Assembly (NCBI GenBank): GCA_902492205.1
Contig: CABUKU010000002.1
Location: 1-64,000, forward strand
Direction of reading: 5' to 3'
Source of the DNA: an uncultured Bacteroides sp.
GTDB lineage: Bacteria > Bacteroidota > Bacteroidia > Bacteroidales > Bacteroidaceae
Length of the DNA stretch: 64,000 nt
Shown here: in pieces, positions 42,621 through 49,825 of the stretch
How positions within the stretch are numbered: the stretch's first letter is position 1
How the letters are laid out: each line of letters opens with the position of its first letter
Notes under the pieces: generated by a model
Told to the model about the DNA's origin: nothing
The model's database searches: none
Seen by the model: the letters and a program-made list of their open reading frames with translations, nothing else
Program-made: the position numbers and the translations under genes

Positions 42621-43124
42621 ATGAAAAACAAGAAACTATCAATCATTGTAACAGTACTGTTGCTGATAGTAACCGGTACTGTAACTGCACAGGCAGGCGG
42701 GAAAAATAAGAAACCGGAACTCAAAGGTATCTGGCAAATGTGCTTTTATGCTTCTGAAACAGAGAATGTGCCCGGGATGCTTAAATCAGGAAACACCTTT
42801 AAAGTACTCTCTGATGACGGTAAAATTACCAACTTCACTATTACTCCCAACAGAAGTGCCGTCATCACAGGATATGGAACTTATGAGCAGCTATCAGACA
42901 GTACATATGCTGAAAACATCGAGAGATCAGTACATCTTCCGGTACTGAACAGTAAGACCAATGTTCTACACTATGAATTTGTAGAAGGAGGATACATGCG
43001 CATCAAATTCTTTATTAAAGAAGATGAACAAGGTAATCTGATGAATTCATGGTATCATGAAACATGGAGAAAAATAGACATGCCAGACAAAAAGATGGAA
43101 AACTATTATGAAATATCTTTTTAA
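42621..43124 (+). CDS. DUF4488 secreted protein
   Basis: A 167-residue protein with a Sec signal peptide (1-24, ending VTAQA) and a lipocalin-like DUF4488 domain: LKGIWQMCFYAS (from about residue 34), GNTFKVLSDDGK, ITGYGTYEQLSDSTYAENIE and WYHETWRK at the end. Calycin-type folds of this sort bind small molecules, but no ligand is known. Transcribed alone; leader of about 57 nt with a hairpin. Confidence 0.85.
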   Translation: MKNKKLSIIVTVLLLIVTGTVTAQAGGKNKKPELKGIWQMCFYASETENVPGMLKSGNTFKVLSDDGKITNFTITPNRSAVITGYGTYEQLSDSTYAENIERSVHLPVLNSKTNVLHYEFVEGGYMRIKFFIKEDEQGNLMNSWYHETWRKIDMPDKKMENYYEISF

Positions 43125-43129
43125 AAGAT

Positions 43130-43159
43130 AAAAGGGATGAAGTGAAATTCATCCCTTTT
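43130..43159. terminator. Bidirectional terminator between DUF4488 and dnaB
   Basis: AAAGGGATGAA (43131-43141) pairs with TTCATCCCTTT (43148-43158). Confidence 0.8.
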
Positions 43160-43165
43160 GTTATA

Positions 43166-44713
43166 TTAAAATGGTAATGGACCATTACCCGTTCCAAAAG
43201 GATTCTCTTGTGGAGGATAATCCATAGGTGGCGGTGGCACGTCATTCCCCGGAGCACTATTCATCCTTGAACCAATCACTCCCCCGTTTTCATCGGGCAG
43301 CGGAACTATCATATCATCATCCGGATTCTGGAAACGGGCAAACTCACCTCTGAATCGGAGAAGCACATCGCCAACCGCACCGTTACGATGCTTTGCAATA
43401 ATAATTTCCGCCATACCGCGCAAATCGTTTCCTTTATCATCCTGATAAATCTTATAATACTCGGGACGATGAATAAAACATACCATATCGGCATCCTGCT
43501 CTATGGCTCCGGATTCACGCAAGTCACTTAACTGCGGGCGCTTGCCTTCGGCACCTTCACGGGATTCCACACCACGGTTCAACTGTGACAACGCTATGAT
43601 AGGAATATTCAACTCTTTGGCAAGTCCTTTCAATGAACGAGAAATCGTACTTACTTCTTCCTGACGGCTGCCAAAAGCCATGCCACTGGCATTCATCAAC
43701 TGCAAATAGTCGATTATTATTATTCTCACTCCATGTTCACGCACCAAACGGCGGGCTTTGGTTCTCAACTCGAACACTGAAAGTGAAGGAGTATCATCCA
43801 CGTACAAAGGAGCATCGATCAGTTCTTTTATTTTATAGTCGAGTTGCCCCCATTCATAAGGAGCAAGCTGCCCACTTTTTATTTTTTCACCGGGAATCTC
43901 GCAAACGTTCACAATCAAACGGTTTACAAGCTGTACATTACTCATTTCAAGAGAGAACAAAGCAACCGGCTGTCTACTGTTTACAGCAATATTCTTTGCC
44001 ATGGAAAGTACAAAAGCCGTCTTTCCCATTGCCGGGCGGGCAGCAATAATTATAAGGTCGGAATTCTGCCAACCGGAAGTCATTTTGTCCAATGCATAAA
44101 AACCGCTCTCCAAACCACTTAAACCGTCGGTGCGGGCAGCAGCTTTCTGTAATAATTTGTAGGCTTCATCAATTACAGGATTAATCTGGGTATAATCCTT
44201 TTTCATGTTTTGCTGCGAAATCTCAAAAAGCCTTCCTTCGGCTTCCTGCATCAAATCATCCACATCGCTCATTTCATCGAAAGCCTTTGTCTGGATGTTA
44301 CTGGTAAAAGTAATCAATTCCCGCGCCAGATGCTTTTGTGCAATGATACGTGCATGGTATTCAATGTGGGCAGATGAAGCAACCTTACTGCTCAACTGAG
44401 TAATATAGAACGGGCCTCCCACTTCTTCCAACTCTCCTCTTTTCTTGAGTTGTTCGGTTACAGTAAGAATATCCACCGGTTCCTGACGGATAGCCAAATC
44501 CGTAATGGCAGAATAAATTAACTGATGCGCATGTTCATAAAAAGACTCGGCACGCAATATCTCACTAACCAACGAATAAGCGTCCTTCTCAATCATCAAT
44601 GCACCCAATACCACTTCTTCCAGCTCTCTTGCCTGAGGTTGAATGCGACCATAGTCATTGACTGATTGAACTTTAGCTTTTGTTGTTCGCGTATTTTTTT
44701 TCGGTTGTTCCAT
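43166..44713 (-). CDS. dnaB: Replicative DNA helicase DnaB
   Basis: The 515-residue hexameric 5'-3' helicase of the replication fork. A basic tail, DnaB N-terminal domain about 22-125 (PQARELEEVVLGALM), linker helix, then the RecA-like domain with Walker A ARPAMGKT near residue 219, Walker B IIIIDYLQLM near 327 and DLRESGAIEQDADMV near 390. The C-terminus is Pro/Gly/Asn-rich (NDVPPPPMDYPPQENP). The frame extends to 44761, but a -7 box at 44737-44744 lies within the extension, so MEQPKKNTRTTK at 44713 was chosen. Confidence 0.95.
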   Translation of the reverse strand: MEQPKKNTRTTKAKVQSVNDYGRIQPQARELEEVVLGALMIEKDAYSLVSEILRAESFYEHAHQLIYSAITDLAIRQEPVDILTVTEQLKKRGELEEVGGPFYITQLSSKVASSAHIEYHARIIAQKHLARELITFTSNIQTKAFDEMSDVDDLMQEAEGRLFEISQQNMKKDYTQINPVIDEAYKLLQKAAARTDGLSGLESGFYALDKMTSGWQNSDLIIIAARPAMGKTAFVLSMAKNIAVNSRQPVALFSLEMSNVQLVNRLIVNVCEIPGEKIKSGQLAPYEWGQLDYKIKELIDAPLYVDDTPSLSVFELRTKARRLVREHGVRIIIIDYLQLMNASGMAFGSRQEEVSTISRSLKGLAKELNIPIIALSQLNRGVESREGAEGKRPQLSDLRESGAIEQDADMVCFIHRPEYYKIYQDDKGNDLRGMAEIIIAKHRNGAVGDVLLRFRGEFARFQNPDDDMIVPLPDENGGVIGSRMNSAPGNDVPPPPMDYPPQENPFGTGNGPLPF

Positions 44714-44736
44714 TCTTACAAAATTATTTGGGAACA

Positions 44737-44744
44737 CAAAGATA
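44737..44744 (-). promoter_or_regulatory. -7 box of dnaB
   Basis: TATCTTTG on the minus strand, 24 bp before the chosen start. Divergent from the ispE promoter 45 bp away. Confidence 0.55.
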
Positions 44745-44788
44745 GAACTTTTCATCAGCATAACACCAATAGTTTGAATAAAAACTCC

Positions 44789-44796
44789 TATTTTTG
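44789..44796 (+). promoter_or_regulatory. -7 box of ispE
   Basis: TATTTTTG, 34 bp before the ATG at 44830. Confidence 0.5.
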
Positions 44797-44829
44797 GAAA
44801 CGTATTACATACATAAACAAGGAAGATAG

Positions 44830-45642
44830 ATGATTACATTTCCCAATGCCAAAATAAACTTAGGATTGAATATTGTAGAGAAGCGGACAGACGGTTATCA
44901 CAATCTCGAAACAATCTTTTATCCCGTACATATTGAAGATGCACTCGAAATCGGAGTATTGAACGAACCCGATGCGGAATTCCGTTTACAAGTATCGGGT
45001 ATATCCGTGGAAGGCAAGCCCGAAGACAATTTGGTAGTCAAAGCATACCGGATGTTGAAACAGGATTTTAACCTTCCGCCTATTGAAATATACTTATATA
45101 AACACATTCCCTCCGGTGCCGGTCTTGGCGGTGGTTCTGCCGATGCTGCTTTCATGCTTAAACTGTTGAATGATAAATTCTGCCTTGACATATCGGTGGA
45201 TAAACTGGAAGAGTATGCAGCAAGATTAGGAGCCGACTGCGCTTTCTTTATTAAAAATACCCCGACCTTCGCAGAAGGCATTGGAAACATATTCGAGAAA
45301 GTGGAGTTGAATCTCAATCAATATCATATCGCTATTGTAAAACCCAATATATTTGTTTCCACCCGCGACGCATTTTCTTTAATCAAGCCGTCTCGTCCAC
45401 AAGTATCATTAAAAGAGATTATCAAAAATCCCGTTGAAACATGGAAGGACAGCATGGTTAACGACTTCGAGACAAGTGTATTCGCAAAATATCCTGCCAT
45501 TGGAGATATTAAACAGAAACTATATGATTTGGGGGCTGTATATGCTTCTATGTCGGGATCCGGTTCTTCCGTCTATGGCATATTCAAAGAAAAGGCAGAC
45601 TTGAAAAAGCATTTCAATGGCTGTTTTGTTTGGGTTGAATAA
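44830..45642 (+). CDS. ispE: 4-diphosphocytidyl-2-C-methylerythritol kinase
   Basis: A 270-residue GHMP kinase of the non-mevalonate isoprenoid pathway. N-terminal FPNAKINLGLNI (4-15) with the catalytic Lys, ATP loop PSGAGLGGGSADAA (94-107), and the C-terminal GHMP motif YASMSGSGSSVYGIF near 237. Length fits the family (slightly short). Transcribed alone, divergent from dnaB. Confidence 0.95.
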   Translation: MITFPNAKINLGLNIVEKRTDGYHNLETIFYPVHIEDALEIGVLNEPDAEFRLQVSGISVEGKPEDNLVVKAYRMLKQDFNLPPIEIYLYKHIPSGAGLGGGSADAAFMLKLLNDKFCLDISVDKLEEYAARLGADCAFFIKNTPTFAEGIGNIFEKVELNLNQYHIAIVKPNIFVSTRDAFSLIKPSRPQVSLKEIIKNPVETWKDSMVNDFETSVFAKYPAIGDIKQKLYDLGAVYASMSGSGSSVYGIFKEKADLKKHFNGCFVWVE

Positions 45643-45650
45643 ACAAACAA

Positions 45651-45678
45651 CGGTGCCTCGACTCACGTCGCAGCACCG
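45651..45678 (-). terminator. Strong interrupted hairpin, probable leftward terminator
   Basis: CGGTGC-ct-CGAC-tcac-GTCG-ca-GCACCG. Read leftward it is followed by TTGTTTGTTTATT, so it may end the galE transcript about 200 nt after its stop codon, or end a short RNA from the -7-like TAGTTTTG at 45715-45708. Confidence 0.5.
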
Positions 45679-45749
45679 TCACAACACAAACACAAAATAA
45701 AACACGACAAAACTACTATGCAATTTTTGCCTGCTTTATGTCTTAATCA

Positions 45750-45845
45750 TTAACATAAATTCCACCGGTCAGATATTCGCATACCCAAGAGGGGTTTCAG
45801 GTTCATTTGCACAATTATAAACGCACAAACTATCTGATTGTTCAT
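45750..45845 (-). CDS. Possible 31-residue small protein downstream of galE
   Basis: A short frame starting MNNQIVCAFIIVQ and ending RISDRWNLC, with AAGGA 8 bp before its ATG and 33 bp after the galE stop. Composition is unremarkable and no family is recognised. Listed because the ribosome-binding sequence is unusually good for this genome and the 236-bp gap is otherwise empty. Could easily be chance. Confidence 0.2.
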   Translation of the reverse strand: MNNQIVCAFIIVQMNLKPLLGMRISDRWNLC

Positions 45846-45878
45846 GACTAATTCCTTAAAATATCTTAATGGCATTCT

Positions 45879-46913
45879 CTATTGAATGCCTCTTTCTCTT
45901 AGTTTCAACTGCCAGTTCCATGCGGAACGGAGTGTATCTTCTATTGTTTCCTGAGCTTTCCAACCCAATTCATTGTTTGCATAATCAGGATTTGCCCATA
46001 CCTTTTCAATATCCCCTGCACGACGGCCAACAATCTGATAGTTCAGCTTAACTCCGGTTGCTTTTTCAAATAAGTTAATCAATTCCAGTACGGAAAGTCC
46101 GCGACCTGTACCGATATTGAATGTTTCAACACTGCTCTTTTGCTTGTCGTTCAGAATTCTGTCAATGGCAATAACATGCGCCTTAGCCAAATCTACAACA
46201 TTGATAAAATCGCGAATACATGAACCGTCGGGAGTATTATAGTCATTGCCAAATACACTGAGCTTTTCACGGATTCCAATAGCAGTTTGGGTAAGATATG
46301 GAATCAAATTTTGTGGGACACCATTAGGCAACTCGCCAAGCAAAGCAGTAGGATGCGCGCCTATCGGATTAAAGTAACGAAGAAGTATTGCATTAATCGG
46401 AGCACCGGATGCAACCGTATCTTGTACAATTTCTTCATTGATCTGCTTCGTATTTCCATAAGGAGAAGTAGCCTTTTTGATAGGAGCCTCTTCTGTCACC
46501 GGTGATTTATCGGGTTCGCCATATACAGTACATGAGGAAGAAAAAACAATTCCTTTTACCTTATGTTTAGGCATCAATTCCAATAAATTGATTAGAGATA
46601 CAATATTGTTACGATAATACATCAATGGTTTTTCCACAGACTCGCCCACAGCTTTACTTGCTGCAAAATGAATTATCGCTTCTATACCTTGATATTTGGC
46701 AAACAGTGCATCCAAGCCCTCATAATTGAGACAATCCAGTTTTTCAAATACGGGACGAATACCCGAAACTTTCTCTATGTTATCGACTACATCTGCGCTC
46801 GAATTAGAAAGATTATCGATAATAATCACTTCATAGCCGCTATTCTGCAATTCAACTACAGTATGAGAACCAATATATCCAGTTCCGCCTGTTACTAAGA
46901 TTCTTTTTTTCAT
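45879..46913 (-). CDS. galE: UDP-glucose 4-epimerase
   Basis: A 344-residue extended short-chain dehydrogenase that interconverts UDP-glucose and UDP-galactose with bound NAD. NAD loop GGTGYIGSH at 8-16, catalytic Ser/Tyr in SSSCTVYG (about 124-131) and SPYGNTK (near 149), and substrate-binding LRYFNPIGAHP near 177. The start is 2 bp after the stop of the nucleotidyltransferase gene, so the two make a sugar-nucleotide operon. Confidence 0.95.
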   Translation of the reverse strand: MKKRILVTGGTGYIGSHTVVELQNSGYEVIIIDNLSNSSADVVDNIEKVSGIRPVFEKLDCLNYEGLDALFAKYQGIEAIIHFAASKAVGESVEKPLMYYRNNIVSLINLLELMPKHKVKGIVFSSSCTVYGEPDKSPVTEEAPIKKATSPYGNTKQINEEIVQDTVASGAPINAILLRYFNPIGAHPTALLGELPNGVPQNLIPYLTQTAIGIREKLSVFGNDYNTPDGSCIRDFINVVDLAKAHVIAIDRILNDKQKSSVETFNIGTGRGLSVLELINLFEKATGVKLNYQIVGRRAGDIEKVWANPDYANNELGWKAQETIEDTLRSAWNWQLKLRERGIQ

Positions 46914-46915
46914 AA

Positions 46916-47836
46916 CTATTTGTTTGTTTCAAAATTAGGTTCAAACAGTTTGGCAGGATACACCCCTTTACGGATAAGTTCGTTAATACGCAAAATCACC
47001 TGAATTCTATCATCGGGAGAAACCAGTCCCATCCATTTTGCCGGTGTTTCAATTAACTTCACATGTGTTCCATTTGCAATCATGCCATTAATAAAGTCGG
47101 GAATTGAAAAATGAGCTTTCATGTCCATTCCCTTTTCCTTGATAAATTGATCGAATGCTTTCCGTGTATGTTTGAATATCTCAGGAGTAAAACCCCACAT
47201 ATTCATCGATACCAAAGAATTTTCGTTGAGCGCTTCCCACTTATTATACTCATTCAGATAGGCGGGATTCCCTCCTATTCTCTCTACTCCGTGACGGTCT
47301 ATAACTGAAAGTAACTCATTTTCATCATTTACGTCGCAAATACCTCTGGTAACTCCTCCCGCTTCTGCCAATACATTGGATAAACGAAAGCCTATCATGA
47401 AATACTGATATTGAGTGTTGCGTATAGCCTGTAAGTTCTTATAGAGCAACCGGAAACTTTCTTGTTGATAGAAATTAACGGCATTAATCACGCCAAATGG
47501 TTCATTGATAGATTCCTCTCCCATTAACATGGCATGTGCCGATCCCCATAACAACGAACGTTTCGTATTTCTGAGTTCCGAAGGAACTAACTCCACTTCC
47601 TGAAATACGTATTCAACATCAACTATATTTTCATATTTACCTGAAACTTTCTCTTTAAAATCTTGCTCGAAATATTTACTTATAACAAAAACTACTTTAT
47701 TGAATCCGGCTTTAACAGCATCATAAATAGAATAATCAAGAATGGTTTCACCATTAGGCCCAATGCCCTCCAATTGTTTCAGTCCACCATATTTATTACC
47801 CATAGTTGCTGCAAGCACTATTAAGGTCGTTGTCAT
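46916..47836 (-). CDS. Sugar-phosphate nucleotidyltransferase-like protein
   Basis: A 306-residue protein with the fold start of NTP transferases: LIVLAATMGNKYGGLKQLEG (about 5-24), where the usual LAAGxGxRxGGLKQ has Thr in place of the first Gly and Lys in place of Arg; ILDYSIYDAVKAGF near 35 and WGSAHAMLMGEE near 98 also fit. It should bind a nucleotide sugar or sugar phosphate, and being coupled to galE supports this. The loop changes leave its activity open. The frame goes to 47872, but the -7 box at 47860-47867 overlaps that region; the ATG at 47836 is the sound start. Confidence 0.8.
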   Translation of the reverse strand: MTTTLIVLAATMGNKYGGLKQLEGIGPNGETILDYSIYDAVKAGFNKVVFVISKYFEQDFKEKVSGKYENIVDVEYVFQEVELVPSELRNTKRSLLWGSAHAMLMGEESINEPFGVINAVNFYQQESFRLLYKNLQAIRNTQYQYFMIGFRLSNVLAEAGGVTRGICDVNDENELLSVIDRHGVERIGGNPAYLNEYNKWEALNENSLVSMNMWGFTPEIFKHTRKAFDQFIKEKGMDMKAHFSIPDFINGMIANGTHVKLIETPAKWMGLVSPDDRIQVILRINELIRKGVYPAKLFEPNFETNK

Positions 47837-47859
47837 TCGTTCGGTTTTTAATTCTTCTA

Positions 47860-47867
47860 CAAAAGTA
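47860..47867 (-). promoter_or_regulatory. -7 box of the nucleotidyltransferase-galE operon
   Basis: TACTTTTG on the minus strand, 24 bp before the chosen ATG. Confidence 0.5.
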
Positions 47868-47982
47868 GGCATTAAATGTGATATGTAGTGCAGTTTATGG
47901 AAGAAAGTTATAGTAAAAAAGATACAAAATAGTTCAAAAAGAGTACATATTCACAATAAAAACATATCTCCAGAAGTCTACA

Positions 47983-48052
47983 TTGAACTTCGCCGCACTG
48001 TGGCACAAAGGGGATAACAATCTGTGTATAAGCACGTTTGGTGTGCCACGAC
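47983..48052 (+). repeat. 70-bp repeat, left copy (inverted pair)
   Basis: Begins TTGAACTTCGCCGCACTGTG. Matches the right copy at 48510-48441 (minus) in 59 of 70 positions without a gap. Contains GTGGCACA (48000-48007) and TGTGCCAC (48042-48049), able to form a stem. The copies point at each other. No protein frame is conserved between them, so a structured RNA or an element end is more likely. Confidence 0.75.
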
Positions 48053-48110
48053 AAGAGGAATAAACTGTAATTATCGCAGCACAACATACACATAGATTAT
48101 TTTAATCAAC

Positions 48111-48281
48111 GGCATGTTTAACTGAAAACACCGGGACATTTTAAAAAAACATAAGGGCAACTAAAAGAAACAACAGGGCATGTTAACTTGTTGGTGTACA
48201 CTAACAGGTGAGACGGTGTACAGTAACTCGGTAGTCAGTGTACAGTAACTTGGCAGAAGACGTAGTGTAACTCTGTTTGGG
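48111..48281. repeat. Eight-unit 22-bp-period array with two words
   Basis: First group, GG(G)CAT/GGGACA-type units start at 48111, 48133, 48155, 48176 (22, 22, 21 bp). Second group, GTGTACA at 48194, 48216, 48238 exactly 22 bp apart, each followed by (C/G)TAAC, with a decayed unit at 48260 that keeps GTAACTCTG in register. It lies between two inverted 70-bp repeats. The last full unit of the first group is cut short at 18 bp where the second word begins. Confidence 0.85.
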
Positions 48282-48294
48282 TGGGAATATAACA

Positions 48295-48321
48295 AAAGGA
48301 ACCGCAGTATTTAGTTCCTTT
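48295..48321. terminator. Hairpin just inside the leftward promoter
   Basis: AAAGGAAC (48295-48302) pairs with GTTCCTTT (48314-48321). Leftward it is followed by TGTTATATT. It would lie at bases about 4-30 of the transcript from the promoter at 48331, either ending it early or protecting its 5' end. Confidence 0.5.
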
Positions 48322-48330
48322 ATCGTATTA

Positions 48331-48362
48331 CAAATATACGAAAATAATCCCGGATTTCCAAA
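48331..48362 (-). promoter_or_regulatory. Consensus leftward promoter inside the repeat region
   Basis: On the minus strand TTTG (48362-48359), 20-bp spacer, TATATTTG (48338-48331). It is one of the best matches in the window yet no gene starts near; it would transcribe the 22-bp array. Confidence 0.65.
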
Positions 48363-48440
48363 TTTTCGTGAGCAAACAAAGGTATAAAACGAAGTGAAAA
48401 AACCTACTCCGTGCGGGGACTATAAGCTCCTTTCTTACCC

Positions 48441-48510
48441 GTCGCAGCACACAAAACGTACTTACACACAGCCCGTTATCCGCTCTGTGCCACAGTGCGG
48501 TGAAGTTCAA
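48441..48510 (-). repeat. 70-bp repeat, right copy (inverted pair)
   Basis: Minus-strand copy of the left repeat. Read leftward from about 48530 it is framed by CCCACTTC ... GGAGTAGG (7 of 8 pairs) and CTATAAG ... CTTATAG (7 of 7), then TTTTTT at 48401-48396. This looks like a closed RNA fold of about 130 nt with its own terminator. The stem equivalent to GTGGCACA/TGTGCCAC reads GTGGCACA/TGTGCTGC and still pairs with G-U pairs. Confidence 0.65.
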
Positions 48511-48546
48511 CAAATTCTTATAGAAGTGGGTGTTAAGAGAAAAAGA

Positions 48547-48580
48547 AAAGGGGAAATGTCGCCAAAGACACTTCCCCTTT
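48547..48580 (-). terminator. Terminator of the rnf operon
   Basis: AAAGGGGAA (48547-48555) pairs with TTCCCCTTT (48572-48580); T-rich on the minus strand, 18 bp after the rnfA stop. Confidence 0.8.
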
Positions 48581-48597
48581 AAAGCTATATTACAAAA

Positions 48598-49200
48598 TTA
48601 TTGTAAGCCAAACAAAACACTAAGGCCTTTATCTACTCCCGAGAATCCCATAAATGCCATGGCAAGCAAACCTGCTGTTACCAAAGCAATGGCAGTCCCC
48701 CGCATACCTTTCGGTATCTTTACCAAGCTCATTTGCTCACGTAATCCGGCAAAAAGAACCAAAGCCAAAGCAAAACCGATTGCAGTAGAGAATGCATAAA
48801 CCACTCCGGTCAACAGATCATACTCTTTCTGAATAACCAAAATAGCCACACCCAGAATACAACAGTTTGTTGTAATCAACGGTAAGAACACTCCCAAAGC
48901 CTGATAAAGTGCCGGAGAGACTTTCTTCAAAATGATTTCAACCATCTGTACCAAAGCAGCAATAACCAAAATGAATGTAATGGTTTGCAGGTATTGCAAG
49001 TCGAATGCATCGAGCACATACTTTTGGATAAGATAAGTTACAATAGTAGCAATTACAAGCACAAAAGCAACGGCTGCACCCATACCTGTAGCGGTTTCCA
49101 CCTTCTTTGATACACCAAGGAAAGGACAGATACCGAGGAATTGTGCCAACACAATGTTGTTGACAAATATTGCAGTGATAAATATCAATATATATTCCAT
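48598..49200 (-). CDS. rnfA: Rnf complex subunit A
   Basis: A 200-residue, six-helix membrane subunit of the Na+-translocating ferredoxin:NAD+ oxidoreductase. Family signatures NIVLAQFLGICPFLGVSKK (about 15-33) and LITTNCCILGVAILV near 108, the second with the paired Cys that binds an iron-sulfur centre together with RnfE. Last gene of the operon, 21 bp after rnfE. Confidence 0.95.
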   Translation of the reverse strand: MEYILIFITAIFVNNIVLAQFLGICPFLGVSKKVETATGMGAAVAFVLVIATIVTYLIQKYVLDAFDLQYLQTITFILVIAALVQMVEIILKKVSPALYQALGVFLPLITTNCCILGVAILVIQKEYDLLTGVVYAFSTAIGFALALVLFAGLREQMSLVKIPKGMRGTAIALVTAGLLAMAFMGFSGVDKGLSVLFGLQ

Positions 49201-49221
49201 ATCGTTCTTAATTTAATGCTG

Positions 49222-49806
49222 TTATGCTTTCTTTAATTTATTAACTAAGGCAATCAGATAACCCAAAGCAATAAATGCTCCCGGTGCTAACACGAAAGTC
49301 AACATCCCATATTGTTCGGGATAAATAGTCAGATTAAATATCTTACCTGTTCCCAACAATTCACGTACAGCTCCCAATAGAGTCAATGCAATGGTGAAGC
49401 CCAGTCCCATACCCAATCCATCGAAGAATGAAGGAATGGCGCCGTTCTTGGCAGCAAACGCTTCGGCGCGTCCCAGCACGATACAGTTTACTACAATCAG
49501 CGGAATAAACAAACCTAATGTTGCATATAATGCCGGAACGTAAGCTTGCATCACCATTTGCAATAAAGTTACGAATGATGCAATTACCACGATAAACGAA
49601 GGAATGCGTACCATATCCGGAATGAAATTCTTAATGAGGGAAATTACCACATTCGAACAGATAAGTACAAACATGGTAGCCAATCCCATACCCATACCGT
49701 TAATGGCGGATGAGGTAGTTCCCAGTGTAGGACACATACCCAAAAGGAGCACAAATGTAGGATTCTCTTTTATAATCCCATTCATCAATATCTTAAAATT
49801 ATTCAT
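49222..49806 (-). CDS. rnfE: Rnf complex subunit E
   Basis: A 194-residue, six-helix paralogue of RnfA with the opposite topology. PTFVLLLGMCPTLGTTSSAINGMG is the family start (residues about 16-39), and IPLIVVNCIVLGRAEAFA near 104 holds the second Cys of the pair shared with RnfA. 19 bp after rnfG. Confidence 0.95.
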   Translation of the reverse strand: MNNFKILMNGIIKENPTFVLLLGMCPTLGTTSSAINGMGMGLATMFVLICSNVVISLIKNFIPDMVRIPSFIVVIASFVTLLQMVMQAYVPALYATLGLFIPLIVVNCIVLGRAEAFAAKNGAIPSFFDGLGMGLGFTIALTLLGAVRELLGTGKIFNLTIYPEQYGMLTFVLAPGAFIALGYLIALVNKLKKA

Positions 49807-49825
49807 AATCTTCTACTCCTTTCTT

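Noticed and set aside
42494..42709. 71-codon frame overlapping the start of the DUF4488 gene
   Set aside because: Out of frame with a recognised secreted protein and starting before its predicted promoter.
5745..48281. The 21-22 bp arrays as CRISPR arrays
   Set aside because: There are no identical repeats of 25-40 bp with unique spacers and no cas genes. The units adjoin and are degenerate.
47960..48530. Target-site duplication around the 70-bp inverted repeats
   Set aside because: The bases outside the two copies do not give a convincing direct repeat, so insertion as a transposon is not shown.
47908..48582. Several 61-62 codon frames in the 48 kb gap
   Set aside because: They arise because the 70-bp inverted copies give similar shadow peptides. 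Frames differ in direction, and conservation follows RNA pairing better than codons.
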